From Kosakonia sp. H02 (GTDB lineage Bacteria > Pseudomonadota > Gammaproteobacteria > Enterobacterales > Enterobacteriaceae), in NCBI GenBank assembly GCA_030704225.1, contig CP131915.1, positions 1,178,001-1,242,000 of the forward strand: a stretch of 64,000 nucleotides of DNA. Reading direction: 5' to 3'. This document shows, one piece after another, positions 1 to 8,915 of the stretch. Made by a program: the position numbers and the translations under genes. Every line of letters starts with the position of its first letter. Position 1 is the first letter of the stretch. A model generated the notes under the pieces. The model was given only the letters and a program-made list of their open reading frames with translations. It was not told where the DNA came from and made no database searches.

Positions 1-84
1 CTTATGCGCAACAATTGACAACGTTCCGTTCGCCCATGTGCCAGGCTTTGTTATTTGCAAAATCCAACAGATAAGGAGCAGACG

Positions 85-879
85 ATGAAGATTGATCTGA
101 GCGGAAAAGTGGCACTGGTGACCGCCTCCACCGGCGGGATTGGTTTTGCGATTGCCAAAGGCCTGGCGGAAAGCGGCGCGGAAGTTGTGCTTAACGGGCG
201 CAGCGATGCGTCAGTCAATAAGGCGAAAGCAGCGCTGACACAGCAGGTCTCCGGGGCAAAAATTCGCACCGCGATTGCCGATCTTGGTTCGGCGCAGGGC
301 GTGGAGGCGCTGGTGAAAGCCGCAGCGGAAGTGGACATTCTGGTGAACAACGCCGGGATTTATGGCCCGCAGGATTTTTACGCCACCGATGATGAGACCT
401 GGGAAAACTACTGGCAGACCAATGTGATGTCCGGCGTGCGTCTGGCGCGTGCGCTACTGCCCGGCATGGTGAAAAAGGGCTGGGGGCGCGTGGTGTTTAT
501 CTCCTCGGAATCGGCGCTTAATATTCCGGCGGATATGATCCATTACGGCGTGACCAAAACCGCGCAACTTTCGCTATCGCGCGGGCTGGCGAAGTTTGTT
601 GCTGGTAGCGGCGTGACGGTAAACAGCGTGCTGCCGGGGCCGACGATGTCGGACGGGTTTGCCGCAATGATGAAAGATGAGATGGAAAAAACCGGCAAGT
701 CGCTGGAAACGCTGGCGAAAGAGTTTGTGATGGCTAATCGACCCAGCTCCGTTATCCAGCGCGCCGCCACCGTGGAAGAAGTGGCGAATATGGTGGTTTA
801 CGTCTGCTCGAAACAGGCGTCGGCGACCTCCGGTGCGGCGCTGCGCGTGGATGGCGGCGTGGTGGACGATATCGTATAA
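85..879 (+). CDS. SDR family oxidoreductase
   Basis: A 264-residue short-chain dehydrogenase/reductase, probably cytosolic and NAD(P)-dependent; the substrate cannot be read from sequence. The Rossmann glycine motif TASTGGIG is at residues 13-20, NNAG at 88-91, the catalytic serine in ISSES near 140-142 and the YxxxK pair at Tyr154/Lys158. The ATG at 85 is preferred over an in-frame ATG at 55 because AAGGAG lies 6-7 bases upstream and the protein then starts at the usual SDR N-terminus. A secreted-type alpha/beta hydrolase gene follows after 9 bases, so the two are probably co-transcribed. Family assignment is firm; the reaction is not. Confidence 0.88.
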   Translation: MKIDLSGKVALVTASTGGIGFAIAKGLAESGAEVVLNGRSDASVNKAKAALTQQVSGAKIRTAIADLGSAQGVEALVKAAAEVDILVNNAGIYGPQDFYATDDETWENYWQTNVMSGVRLARALLPGMVKKGWGRVVFISSESALNIPADMIHYGVTKTAQLSLSRGLAKFVAGSGVTVNSVLPGPTMSDGFAAMMKDEMEKTGKSLETLAKEFVMANRPSSVIQRAATVEEVANMVVYVCSKQASATSGAALRVDGGVVDDIV

Positions 880-888
880 GGAGGATTT

Positions 889-1881
889 ATGCGTCGTTTT
901 ACCGCCCGCACGCTGCTTCTCTCGCTGGTATTTACCGGTGCGGCACAGGCCGCCGACTATGGCGAACAACTGGAAGGTTTTGCCTATCCGTGGCCTGTTC
1001 AGCGCTTTGAATTTCAGTCCCAACAACAGCCCCTGAGTATGGGGTATATGGATATCCGCGCCGATAAGCCCAATGGCGAGACCGTGGTTTTACTGCATGG
1101 TAAAAACTTTTGCGGCGCAACCTGGGAGAGCACTATCACCACATTGCATAATGCTGGTTACCGGGTGATCGCCCCCGATCAAATTGGCTTTTGTACCTCC
1201 ACCAAACCCGCGCATTATCAGTACAGCTTCCAGCAACTGGCGCAGAACACCCATCAGTTGCTGGCAAAACTGGGTGTCAAAAAAGCGGTGATTATGGGCC
1301 ACTCCACCGGCGGCATGCTGGCAACGCGTTATGCGCTGATGTACCCGCAGGAGACGCAGAAGCTGGTGATGGTCAACCCGATTGGGCTGGAAGACTGGAA
1401 AGCGAAAGGCGTGCCATACCGCAATGTTGATGAGTGGTATCAACGCGAGCTGAAAACCTCGGCGCAGAGCATTAAAGCCTATGAGCAGAAGACCTATTAC
1501 ATGGGGCAATGGAAGCCGGAATATGATAAATGGGTCGATATGCTGGCGGGGTTAAATAACGGGCCGGGCAAGCAACGCGTGGCGTGGAACTCGGCGCTGA
1601 TCTACGAAATGATCTACACCCAGCCGGTGGTGTATGAGTTTAAGGATTTACGCGTGCCAACCACGCTGTTTATCGGCACCGGCGATACCACCGCGCCGGG
1701 TAGCGACAGCGCGCCGCCAGAGGTGAAAAAAGCGGTCGGCAACTACCAGGTGCTGGGTAAAGAGGCGGCGAAACTTATTCCCCATGCCCGGCTGGTTGAG
1801 TTCCAGGGATTGGGCCATGCACCGCAGATGCAGGACCCGGCGAAGTTCCACCAGGCTTTGCTGAACGATCTGGCGAAGTAA
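889..1881 (+). CDS. Alpha/beta hydrolase with signal peptide
   Basis: A 330-residue alpha/beta hydrolase. Residues 1-21 form a signal peptide ending in AQA, so the enzyme is probably periplasmic. The nucleophile elbow GHSTGG puts the serine at residue 139. An HG oxyanion-type motif is at 70-71, a late aspartate lies near the DTTAPGSD segment (about 268), and the catalytic histidine is in GLGHAPQ near 312. The start has a strong AAGGAGG site lying between the stop of the preceding SDR gene and this ATG. A perfect 13-bp hairpin with a short T run follows the stop and ends the two-gene unit. The natural substrate (ester, lactone or haloalkane) is unknown. Confidence 0.87.
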   Translation: MRRFTARTLLLSLVFTGAAQAADYGEQLEGFAYPWPVQRFEFQSQQQPLSMGYMDIRADKPNGETVVLLHGKNFCGATWESTITTLHNAGYRVIAPDQIGFCTSTKPAHYQYSFQQLAQNTHQLLAKLGVKKAVIMGHSTGGMLATRYALMYPQETQKLVMVNPIGLEDWKAKGVPYRNVDEWYQRELKTSAQSIKAYEQKTYYMGQWKPEYDKWVDMLAGLNNGPGKQRVAWNSALIYEMIYTQPVVYEFKDLRVPTTLFIGTGDTTAPGSDSAPPEVKKAVGNYQVLGKEAAKLIPHARLVEFQGLGHAPQMQDPAKFHQALLNDLAK

Positions 1882-1884
1882 GCC

Positions 1885-1923
1885 GTTTGCCGGAAGCGGG
1901 TGTGATGCTTCCGGCAAACTTTT
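1885..1923 (+). terminator. Rho-independent terminator of the SDR-hydrolase pair
   Basis: GTTTGCCGGAAGC at 1885-1897 pairs perfectly with GCTTCCGGCAAAC at 1907-1919, with a 9-base loop, and is followed by TTTT. It sits between two convergent genes and has A residues on the other side, so it may work in both directions. Confidence 0.8.
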
Positions 1924-1939
1924 GACACTACGTTCGGTA

Positions 1940-2938
1940 CTACACGAGGGATTTTGTCAGTACCTCGAAGAGCAAACCTGGCCGGGTCGGGATGCCGAAG
2001 CGCGTATCATCCAGCGGAAACGGCTCAGTTTCGCCGGTGCGGTGATAGCCACGGCGCAGATACCAGGCAATCAACGTGTCGCGCACTTGCAGCACGGTCA
2101 TCAGTACGCTTTTCCCGCCGCGCGCCCGGCACCACTGTTCCGCCGCATCCAGCAAGCGTCGGCCATACTGCGCGTTTTGCAGCGACGGCGACACCGCCAG
2201 CGACCCGAGATACCACACGCCATCGCCCGTCGGCTCGACCCAGACACAACCGTCAATGCCAGCGGCGGTTTTCCACACCAGCATCGTCGCGTTCGGTTTA
2301 TCCGCCAGTTCCTGACGCAGCGTTTCTTCGCTGATACGATCGCCATCAAGCAGACCGGCCTCGGTTGTCCAGCCCGCGTCTTCCCCACCGCTGCGGTAAG
2401 CCCGGTTTAATAAGTTGACGACATCGGCTCGTTCATTTTCTTCCATCGGGCATAAATCAAGCCGGGTGTAACGCGCACCGCGGGCGGGCAGCGAACGCTC
2501 AGCAAGCCGCTTTTCAATCTGTGTTATCTGCTCAATAAAATTGCCGGAAAGACCAGCCGTTAATTCCTGAACCACATTGCCCAGCAGCGGCCATGCCACT
2601 TCTTCGCCTTGTTCAATGGCGGTTTTGCCCGCTGCGGTTAAGCGAATAAACGATTTACGCCGATCTTCGCCTTCACTCTGGCGGGTGACTAACCCGGCGC
2701 GGATCAAGCGGTTGATGCTGCTGGTCATTGCGGGCTGGCTCACCCGTGAGCAACGTGCCAGCTCGCCAATGGTCAGGCCGGGTTGGCGATCCAGCACCAG
2801 CAGCACAGGATAAAGCCCCGCAGGAACATGGATGCCAGTGTTTTGCACCAGCACGCTGGCTTCCGCCTGCAACTGCTCGGCGAGCCGTTTTAACCGGCTG
2901 CCAAGAAAGGCGTAGGGCATATCAGAGAGAATATCCAT
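1940..2938 (-). CDS. MarR-type regulator fused to a GNAT acetyltransferase
   Basis: A 332-residue two-domain protein. Residues about 1-150 are a MarR winged helix: the SQPAMTSSINRLIRAGLV recognition-helix region, then a wing with EGEDRRKSFIRLT. Residues about 160-330 are a GNAT fold; the segment LAVSPSLQNAQYGRRLLDAAEQW matches the acetyl-CoA-binding beta4-alpha3 region. Such MarR-GNAT fusions are a known architecture; the ligand and acetyl acceptor are unknown. The start is supported by AGGTGA about 6 bases upstream. An AT-rich inverted repeat at 2954-2985 lies directly upstream and is a good candidate for autoregulation. The gene is convergent with the hydrolase gene. Confidence 0.88.
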   Translation of the reverse strand: MDILSDMPYAFLGSRLKRLAEQLQAEASVLVQNTGIHVPAGLYPVLLVLDRQPGLTIGELARCSRVSQPAMTSSINRLIRAGLVTRQSEGEDRRKSFIRLTAAGKTAIEQGEEVAWPLLGNVVQELTAGLSGNFIEQITQIEKRLAERSLPARGARYTRLDLCPMEENERADVVNLLNRAYRSGGEDAGWTTEAGLLDGDRISEETLRQELADKPNATMLVWKTAAGIDGCVWVEPTGDGVWYLGSLAVSPSLQNAQYGRRLLDAAEQWCRARGGKSVLMTVLQVRDTLIAWYLRRGYHRTGETEPFPLDDTRFGIPTRPGLLFEVLTKSLV

Positions 2939-2953
2939 TAGTCACCTGTTGAA

Positions 2954-2985
2954 ATATATAACCACTTATATAGATCGTTATATAT
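2954..2985. promoter_or_regulatory. Inverted repeat upstream of the MarR-GNAT gene (putative operator)
   Basis: ATATATAAC at 2954-2962 and GTTATATAT at 2977-2985 are perfect 9-bp inverted arms separated by 14 bases, 16-47 bases upstream of the MarR-GNAT start. MarR proteins typically repress their own promoters through AT-rich palindromes. The operator role is inferred. Confidence 0.5.
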
Positions 2986-3038
2986 ACAGAAACAGGATGA
3001 ATGGATGCAAGGGGTGGTGGATAAAAGCCAGATTATCC

Positions 3039-4016
3039 TCAGGGCCAGTCGGGGTAAAAATGGCCCATTAAAATCATAAATAGCGGCGTCGTGACCGTGG
3101 AGATAATGGTGGAAAGCAGCATGCTGGTGGCGGTCGCGCCCTGTAAAACCTGGAATTTTTGCGCCATCAGATAGACGTTAACGCCAACCGCCATCGACCC
3201 CAGTAGCACGACCACCTGGCTCTCTTCACGCGGCAGATGCAGCAGATACGCCAGCAGCCAGATTAGCCCCGGCATGAAGATGAGTTTCAGCAGACCGATG
3301 GCGCTGCTTTCACGCAGCCCTTTGCGGATTTGATAGCGCGACAGGCTCATGCCCAGGGTGATTAAGGTTAAGGGCGCCGCAACCTGCGCGACCATGCTGA
3401 CCGGGCTGTCGAGAAATTGTGGCAACGGACGATGAAGCGCGAAGCTCCAGATAAAACCGGTAAAGATGCCGATGATAATTGGGTTGCGCAGCACGCTGAC
3501 CAGCGTTTTGCCGATACCGCGCAGGGAGAAACTGCCGTTTTGCGCCCATTCCACCGACACGGTCACCAACGTCCATAAAATCAGGCTGTTGAAAACCAGA
3601 ACCAACGCAACCGAAGCGAGGCTTGATGGGCCAAGCAGGATAATGGCGACCGGAATGCCGAGCATGACATTGTTGGAGAAGATGCCCGCGAGGCCAAACA
3701 CCGAAGCAGAGACAGAATCGAGTCGAAACAGGCCTTTCGCCACGATGCGCCCGATGACATAGATAACAAAGCAACTGCCGAAATAGGCGATCAGCAGGCG
3801 GATGTCCACCGGCGGGCTTTCATAGAACTTGCTCATGACTTTGAACAACATGCAGGGGATCGCGACGTTAAAACAGAAGCGGTTCAGCCCTTCGTTCACC
3901 GACTCCGGCCAGCCTGCGAAGCGCCCCAGGCAGTAACCCAGCGCAATCAGTAAAAAGAGCGGCGCAGAGAGCAAAAGTTGCTGCGCGAGTTGCGCGAAAA
4001 ATTCAGCGGTATCCAT
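3039..4016 (-). CDS. AEC-family transporter
   Basis: A 325-residue inner-membrane carrier of the auxin efflux carrier (AEC) family, related to YfdV/MdcF types. It has about ten hydrophobic helices: an N-terminal set beginning LLLSAPLFLLIALGYCLGRF and a C-terminal set with LTLITLGMSLS, the family's conserved LGM segment. Members move small organic acids or similar solutes; the substrate here is unknown. The ATG at 4016 is chosen because AAGGAAAAGA precedes it and the N-terminus matches the family; the frame stays open a further 78 codons upstream but that extension is hydrophilic and proline-rich. It is not obviously in an operon. Confidence 0.85.
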   Translation of the reverse strand: MDTAEFFAQLAQQLLLSAPLFLLIALGYCLGRFAGWPESVNEGLNRFCFNVAIPCMLFKVMSKFYESPPVDIRLLIAYFGSCFVIYVIGRIVAKGLFRLDSVSASVFGLAGIFSNNVMLGIPVAIILLGPSSLASVALVLVFNSLILWTLVTVSVEWAQNGSFSLRGIGKTLVSVLRNPIIIGIFTGFIWSFALHRPLPQFLDSPVSMVAQVAAPLTLITLGMSLSRYQIRKGLRESSAIGLLKLIFMPGLIWLLAYLLHLPREESQVVVLLGSMAVGVNVYLMAQKFQVLQGATATSMLLSTIISTVTTPLFMILMGHFYPDWP

Positions 4017-4375
4017 TCTTTTCCTTGTTGATGTGTTGTTGCGTTTGCCTGAAGGCGTCCGACCTGGGTGTAATGCATCAATATACTGTATGGCGGTTGG
4101 TGGGGGCGTTGTTTTTGCTGGTTTTAGGGGGCTGGGATGGTAAAAGGCGGAACCAAACCCTGAATTAATTGTTTCGCGAGGGTTCTCGCATTTCCATGTT
4201 AAATTCGCGACGCCCAGCAAGAAACACGGTATAAATCTGTTGCCCGGCATTATTTATTATTTATGACTTATATAAAACTAACCATTATATGCCCACGGCA
4301 TTTACCCTACAGATACTTAATACCCATTTAATGAAACTTAAGCAGGATTAAATCAGTAATAATCAGGAGGGGATA
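4017..4375. other. Divergent intergenic region, AEC gene / GNAT gene
   Basis: A 359-base spacer between two divergent genes. The half nearest the AEC gene is G/T-rich on the plus strand; the half nearest the GNAT gene is strongly AT-rich, so it presumably carries both promoters. I found no convincing operator, terminator or small gene in it. Confidence 0.5.
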
Positions 4376-5080
4376 ATGGAGTTTTTTAATCAATACGGTC
4401 AACGTATAGGCCAGGAGTGTCCCGAGTGGACAAAAAGGCCGCTGCCGGAAAAAATTTCACTTAAAGGGCGTTATTGCGACGTCGTGCCATTAACGGTGGA
4501 TCATGCTGAAGACCTCTTCCCGGAGTGGCAAAGTATTGATGATGAGCGGGACTGGACGTACCTTGGCGATGCCCGTCCGGCAAATATGACGGCCTGCTAT
4601 GCTTATTTAAGGAATCTGGCATCTCATCCTGACCGGATATACTTTGCGATACAGGATAAAGCGGACAATATAATAAAAGGCATTTTTTACGCCGGTAAAT
4701 TCGATCCCGAGAATGGCTCTTTTGATATTGGTGACGTGAACTGGACACCATTAATGAAAAGAACGCGCATGAGCACCGAGGCGCTTTATATCGTACTGGC
4801 GTATTTCTTCGATCAACTGAAATATAGAAGATGTGAATGGAGAACAAGCAGTTATAACACAGAAGCTATTCAATCGGCTGAACGAATCGGTTTTGTTAAA
4901 GAAGGTGTGCTGCGCGATAAAAAGATCCAAAAAGGACATTTTAGCGATATTACCGTGTTCTCAATCACCCTGCGGGAATGGGCTGGGCTCTCGTCGATGA
5001 TGAAAGGCTGGCTGCATGAAGAGAACTTCGATCACCGGGGCCGCCAGGTGCAAAAACTGGCTTCATTTCGTCGCTATTAA
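4376..5080 (+). CDS. GNAT N-acetyltransferase (RimJ/RimL-like)
   Basis: A 234-residue acetyltransferase of the RimJ/RimL type, which acetylates protein N-termini or small amines with acetyl-CoA. The first 70 residues contain the LKGRYCDVVPLT strand typical of the group, and the C-terminal half has YRRCEWRTSSYNTEAIQSAER, where conserved Asn and Ser residues mark the end of the GNAT core before GFVKEGVLRD. An AGGAGG site lies just upstream of the ATG. The gene and its upstream spacer are clearly more AT-rich than the flanking core genes, which suggests recent acquisition. The acceptor substrate is unknown. Confidence 0.83.
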   Translation: MEFFNQYGQRIGQECPEWTKRPLPEKISLKGRYCDVVPLTVDHAEDLFPEWQSIDDERDWTYLGDARPANMTACYAYLRNLASHPDRIYFAIQDKADNIIKGIFYAGKFDPENGSFDIGDVNWTPLMKRTRMSTEALYIVLAYFFDQLKYRRCEWRTSSYNTEAIQSAERIGFVKEGVLRDKKIQKGHFSDITVFSITLREWAGLSSMMKGWLHEENFDHRGRQVQKLASFRRY

Positions 5081-5138
5081 TGAAGCCATACCGGGGGGTT
5101 GGCCACCGAGAGCCACTGTTATTGCTAAATATTTGTAG

Positions 5139-6335
5139 CTAAACGTTTTCGACCAGCGCCTGCGCACAGGCCCAGGCGCTGGACCACGCCCACTGGAAGT
5201 TATACCCCCCAAGCCAACCGGTGACATCCATCACTTCGCCAATAAAGTACAGCCCCGGCACGTTGCGAGCTTCCATGGTGCGTGATGACAACGCATTAGT
5301 ATCCACACCGCCAAGCGTCACTTCCGCCGTGCGGTAACCTTCGGTGCCATTCGGCTGGACGCGCCAGCAGGTAAGCGTGTCGACCAGTTTTTCCTGCTCG
5401 CGGGTATTAAGTTGTTTGAGCGTCACATCAGGGATCTGCCCAAGCTGTTGCAGGCATTCAACCAGCCTTTTCGGCAACTGCACGCCCAGGGTGTTTTTCA
5501 GGCTTTGGTTCGGATGAGCCTCGCGCTGTTGATTCAGGAAGGCCGCCAGATCGCACTCCGGCAGCAAATTAATGCTGACGAATTCGCCAGGTTGCCAGTA
5601 ACTGGAAATTTGCAGCACCGCCGGGCCTGACAGGCCGCGGTGAGTAAAAAGCAGGTTTTCGCGAAAAACTGTGCCGTTCTCAGCGGTGATAACTGACGGC
5701 ACAGAAACGCCAGAGAGCGTTTGCACCTGCTCCAGCAGCGGCTTATGCAGCGTAAACGGCACCAGCCCGGCGCGTGTAGGCAGCACGTTCAGGCCAAACT
5801 GTTCGGCAACTTTGTAGCCAAAAGGCGACGCGCCGAGGCCCGGCATCGATAAACCGCCAGAGGCAATGACCAGTTTTGCCGCCTGCACGCTTTCGCCATT
5901 CAACTGCAATGTATAGCCATCTTCGTTGCGCTCAACAGAAAGGATTTCCGTGCGCAGACGCTGCGTCACGTTGCCTTTTTCGCCCTCTGCCACCAGCAGA
6001 TCGACAATCTGCTGCGCCGAGTCATCGCAAAAGAGCTGTCCCAGCGTCTTTTCATGCCAGGCAATACCGTATTTGCCGACCAGATCGATAAAATCCCACT
6101 GTGTGTAACGGGCCAGCGCAGATTTGCAAAAATGCGGGTTCTGGCTCAGATAGGCCGCTGGCTCGACATAAAGATTGGTGAAGTTGCAACGGCCGCCGCC
6201 GGACATCAGGATCTTGCGGCCTGGCTTTTTACCGTTATCCAGTAACAGCACGCGGCATCCCGCCTGCCCCGCCATTGCTGCACAGAACATTCCCGCTGCA
6301 CCCGCACCGACTACGATGGCATCAAACCTTTCCAC
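5139..6335 (-). CDS. yhiN: YhiN family NAD(P)/FAD-dependent oxidoreductase
   Basis: A 398-residue flavoprotein closely matching E. coli YhiN (HI0933 family). The N-terminal dinucleotide-binding motif is VVGAGAAGMFCAA; GRKILMSGGGRCNFTN is a family hallmark, and the C-terminal GLYFIGEVMDVTGWLGGYN closes the FAD site. A GTG start at 6335 gives the E. coli-like N-terminus (ERFDAIVVGAG) and is preceded by GAGGGTGAA; the in-frame ATG at 6419 would add 28 unrelated residues. The physiological reaction of this family is not established. It lies between the GNAT gene and pitA as in the core enteric order. Confidence 0.9.
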   Translation of the reverse strand: MERFDAIVVGAGAAGMFCAAMAGQAGCRVLLLDNGKKPGRKILMSGGGRCNFTNLYVEPAAYLSQNPHFCKSALARYTQWDFIDLVGKYGIAWHEKTLGQLFCDDSAQQIVDLLVAEGEKGNVTQRLRTEILSVERNEDGYTLQLNGESVQAAKLVIASGGLSMPGLGASPFGYKVAEQFGLNVLPTRAGLVPFTLHKPLLEQVQTLSGVSVPSVITAENGTVFRENLLFTHRGLSGPAVLQISSYWQPGEFVSINLLPECDLAAFLNQQREAHPNQSLKNTLGVQLPKRLVECLQQLGQIPDVTLKQLNTREQEKLVDTLTCWRVQPNGTEGYRTAEVTLGGVDTNALSSRTMEARNVPGLYFIGEVMDVTGWLGGYNFQWAWSSAWACAQALVENV

Positions 6336-6564
6336 ATCTTCACCCTCTTCTGAAATCGTCGCGGATTGTAAAGAGTTCACGCTGGTCGCACCAGAGCATA
6401 GAGGTGCGAAAATCAACATAACGTTGAAAACTATAAGATAATTTTCAAGATTCAGTGGGTTGTAAGAAATAATGTCAAAAAAAATACATATTTCACTTTG
6501 CCCCTACTGCCAATGTCCCTGATAATGCGCGGCGTTCGTGTCCCCAAAAATGGCTTAACGACCT

Positions 6565-8061
6565 ATGGTACATTTGTTTGCCGGCCTGGATCTTCATACC
6601 GGGCTATTACTCGTGCTTGCTTTGGTTTTTGTTCTGTTTTACGAGGCCATTAACGGCTTCCATGACACAGCAAATGCCGTTGCAACCGTAATTTATACAC
6701 GCGCTATGCGCTCTCAGCTGGCGGTTGTGATGGCGGCAGTGTTTAACTTTTTCGGCGTTTTGCTGGGTGGGTTAAGCGTTGCGTATGCCATTGTGCATAT
6801 GTTGCCGACCGATTTGCTGTTAAATGTCAGCTCCGCACATGGCCTGGCGATGGTCTTTTCCATGCTGCTGGCCGCCATTATCTGGAACCTTGGCACCTGG
6901 TATCTGGGTTTGCCTGCTTCCAGTTCCCACACCCTGATTGGCGCGATTATCGGTATTGGTTTAACCAATGCGCTGATGTCGGGTAACTCTGTGGTAGACG
7001 CCTTAAATATCCCCAAAGTACTGGAAATCTTCGCATCGTTGATCCTGTCACCGATCGTCGGGCTGGTCTTTGCAGGCGGTTTGATATTTATCCTGCGTCG
7101 CTACTGGAGCAGCACCAAAAAACGCGCACGCATTCATATGACTCCGGCTGAACGCGAGAAGATCGACGGCAAGAAAAAGCCGCCGTTCTGGACGCGCATT
7201 GCGTTGATTCTCTCTGCTATTGGCGTGAGTTTCTCCCACGGTGCAAACGACGGCCAGAAAGGCATTGGCTTGATTATGCTGGTGCTGATTGGCGTCGCGC
7301 CTGCGGGCTTCGTGGTCAATATGAACGCGTCTGGTTACGACATCACCCGTACACGTGATGCGGTGAATAACGTGGAAATTTTCTTCCAGCAACATCCGGC
7401 GCTGCTGCAAAAAGCGACCGGTGTTGATCCGTTAATCCCAACGCCGGAAGAAGTGACCACCCAGCCAGGCGAGTTTCATTGCCATCCGGGCCGTGCCATT
7501 GGCGCGCTGGATCGCGCAAAAGCGATGCTGACGGGTATTGAGAATTACGAGCAGGTTCCGCTGGAACAGCGCGGTCAGCTGCGCCGTATCATGCTTTGCC
7601 TGTCGGACATTACCGATAAAGTGGCGAAACAGCCGGAAGTGAGCGCTGATGACCAACGTCTGCTGAAGAGACTGAAAGGCGATATGCTGAGCACCATCGA
7701 ATATGCGCCAATCTGGATAATCATGGCCGTTGCGCTGGCGTTGGGTCTTGGCACCATGATCGGCTGGCGTCGCGTGGCAACCACTATCGGCGAGAAAATC
7801 GGTAAGAAAGGCATGACCTATGCGCAGGGGATGTCCGCACAAATGACGGCGGCGGTTTCCATCGGTCTGGCGAGCTATACCGGGATGCCGGTTTCCACCA
7901 CCCATGTGCTGTCATCTTCCGTTGCCGGGACAATGATTGTTGACGGTGGCGGCCTGCAACGTAAAACCGTGACCAACATTCTGATGGCCTGGGTCTTTAC
8001 CCTGCCAGCGTCGGTTATTCTTTCTGGCGTACTGTACTGGCTTTCGCTGCATCTGATTTGA
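6565..8061 (+). CDS. pitA: Low-affinity inorganic phosphate transporter PitA
   Basis: A 498-residue inner-membrane Pit-family carrier, which imports phosphate as a neutral metal-phosphate complex with protons. Length and sequence match E. coli PitA throughout. Two inverted PD001131-type signatures are visible: GFHDTANAVATVIYT near residue 35 and SHGANDGQKGIG near 225. A long cytoplasmic loop (about 265-375) separates the two membrane halves. It is monocistronic, with a terminator immediately after the stop and uspB convergent beyond it. The Shine-Dalgarno site is weak. Confidence 0.96.
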   Translation: MVHLFAGLDLHTGLLLVLALVFVLFYEAINGFHDTANAVATVIYTRAMRSQLAVVMAAVFNFFGVLLGGLSVAYAIVHMLPTDLLLNVSSAHGLAMVFSMLLAAIIWNLGTWYLGLPASSSHTLIGAIIGIGLTNALMSGNSVVDALNIPKVLEIFASLILSPIVGLVFAGGLIFILRRYWSSTKKRARIHMTPAEREKIDGKKKPPFWTRIALILSAIGVSFSHGANDGQKGIGLIMLVLIGVAPAGFVVNMNASGYDITRTRDAVNNVEIFFQQHPALLQKATGVDPLIPTPEEVTTQPGEFHCHPGRAIGALDRAKAMLTGIENYEQVPLEQRGQLRRIMLCLSDITDKVAKQPEVSADDQRLLKRLKGDMLSTIEYAPIWIIMAVALALGLGTMIGWRRVATTIGEKIGKKGMTYAQGMSAQMTAAVSIGLASYTGMPVSTTHVLSSSVAGTMIVDGGGLQRKTVTNILMAWVFTLPASVILSGVLYWLSLHLI

Positions 8062-8082
8062 TGCGGTGTAATGCACAACAAG

Positions 8083-8111
8083 AACGGGTCAGGAAACTGG
8101 CCCGTTTTTTT
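8083..8111 (+). terminator. pitA terminator
   Basis: AACGGGTCAG at 8083-8092 pairs with CTGGCCCGTT at 8097-8106 (one T-G wobble) around a GAAA loop, followed by a run of T to 8111. It is a canonical intrinsic terminator between convergent pitA and uspB. Confidence 0.88.
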
Positions 8112-8125
8112 ATGTTTTCTGCCGC

Positions 8126-8464
8126 TCAATGCCAAATCATCAGCGCAACCAAACTCACCACCACCAGCCCGCAGAGAGAGCTGGTTAAAATGAACTGGCG
8201 GCGTACACGCTCACAACGGCGGATAAATTCGTCATCATGGTGATCGCGATAACGTTGGCCGTAGATGTACCACACCAGCCGCATCTGTTTACTGGGCTGG
8301 CCATGCGCGGTAAAAAAGCCGCCGCCATCCACGTATTGATACAGCAAGGGGTCGCAACCACGAAGTACTACTAACAGGGCGCGCAACGATGAGTAATAAC
8401 GCGCCATGTTAACCACACACACCACACATAAAGCCCAAAACAGCGCAACAGTGCTGATCACCAT
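8126..8464 (-). CDS. uspB: Universal stress protein B
   Basis: A 112-residue inner-membrane protein nearly identical to E. coli UspB (111 residues). A hydrophobic segment lies at each end: TVALFWALCVVCVV near the N-terminus and LCGLVVVSLVALMIW at the C-terminus. The charged middle (RDHHDDEFIRRCERVRRQ) is presumably cytoplasmic. In E. coli uspB is RpoS-dependent, is induced in stationary phase and affects ethanol tolerance; its biochemical function is unknown. The ATG at 8464 follows GGAGGGGAT; a GTG directly after it would give the exact E. coli length. It is divergent from uspA. Confidence 0.93.
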   Translation of the reverse strand: MVISTVALFWALCVVCVVNMARYYSSLRALLVVLRGCDPLLYQYVDGGGFFTAHGQPSKQMRLVWYIYGQRYRDHHDDEFIRRCERVRRQFILTSSLCGLVVVSLVALMIWH

Positions 8465-8915
8465 ATCCCCTCCCCAGCGAAAACCCACAGAGATTCACTC
8501 CTGGACTCACGCTCCTGGATACCCAACTGAGTCAGTCAATTAACTGTATTACCAAGGGCCGGACGGAGCACAGTACAGGCGGTGTTCCGCAATTGACCTT
8601 GCTTCCATGAGCGGGACAACTTCGGGACACCGTCTTGTTCCGTACGGTTTATTTATAGTGTAGGAGATCAGTTTATTTTTTTGCCACATACGAAAGCATC
8701 ATCAATGCATCTGGTTGTAAATCTTAGTTAAGTGAATCGTGATCCAGGCTGATTGACGGTACTGAAAGAGCGTTATAAGGTAGAAATATCTTATGAAGAT
8801 GAAATCCTTACGGCCGGGCGCTACGCTTACGTGAAACGCAGGATGCGAGCGCAGTGCAACAGCATCAGGGTTTTCACCCCGATGGTCATCGACAACTTAT
8901 GGAAGGAGTAACACT
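8465..8915. other. uspB-uspA divergent intergenic region
   Basis: A 451-base spacer between divergent stress genes, holding both promoters and, for uspA, a leader of over 100 bases if the candidate promoter at 8753-8779 is used. I see no credible small coding gene in it. Confidence 0.5.
8753..8779 (+). promoter_or_regulatory. Candidate uspA promoter
   Basis: TTGACG at 8753-8758 and TATAAG at 8774-8779 resemble sigma-70 -35 and -10 elements, but the spacing is only 15 bases. TAAGGT two bases further would give 17. It lies about 135 bases upstream of the uspA ATG. The assignment is tentative. Confidence 0.35.

Noticed and set aside
4017..4250. 78-residue N-terminal extension of the AEC carrier
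   Set aside because: Hydrophilic, proline-rich, not found in the family; the internal ATG at 4016 has a good ribosome site.
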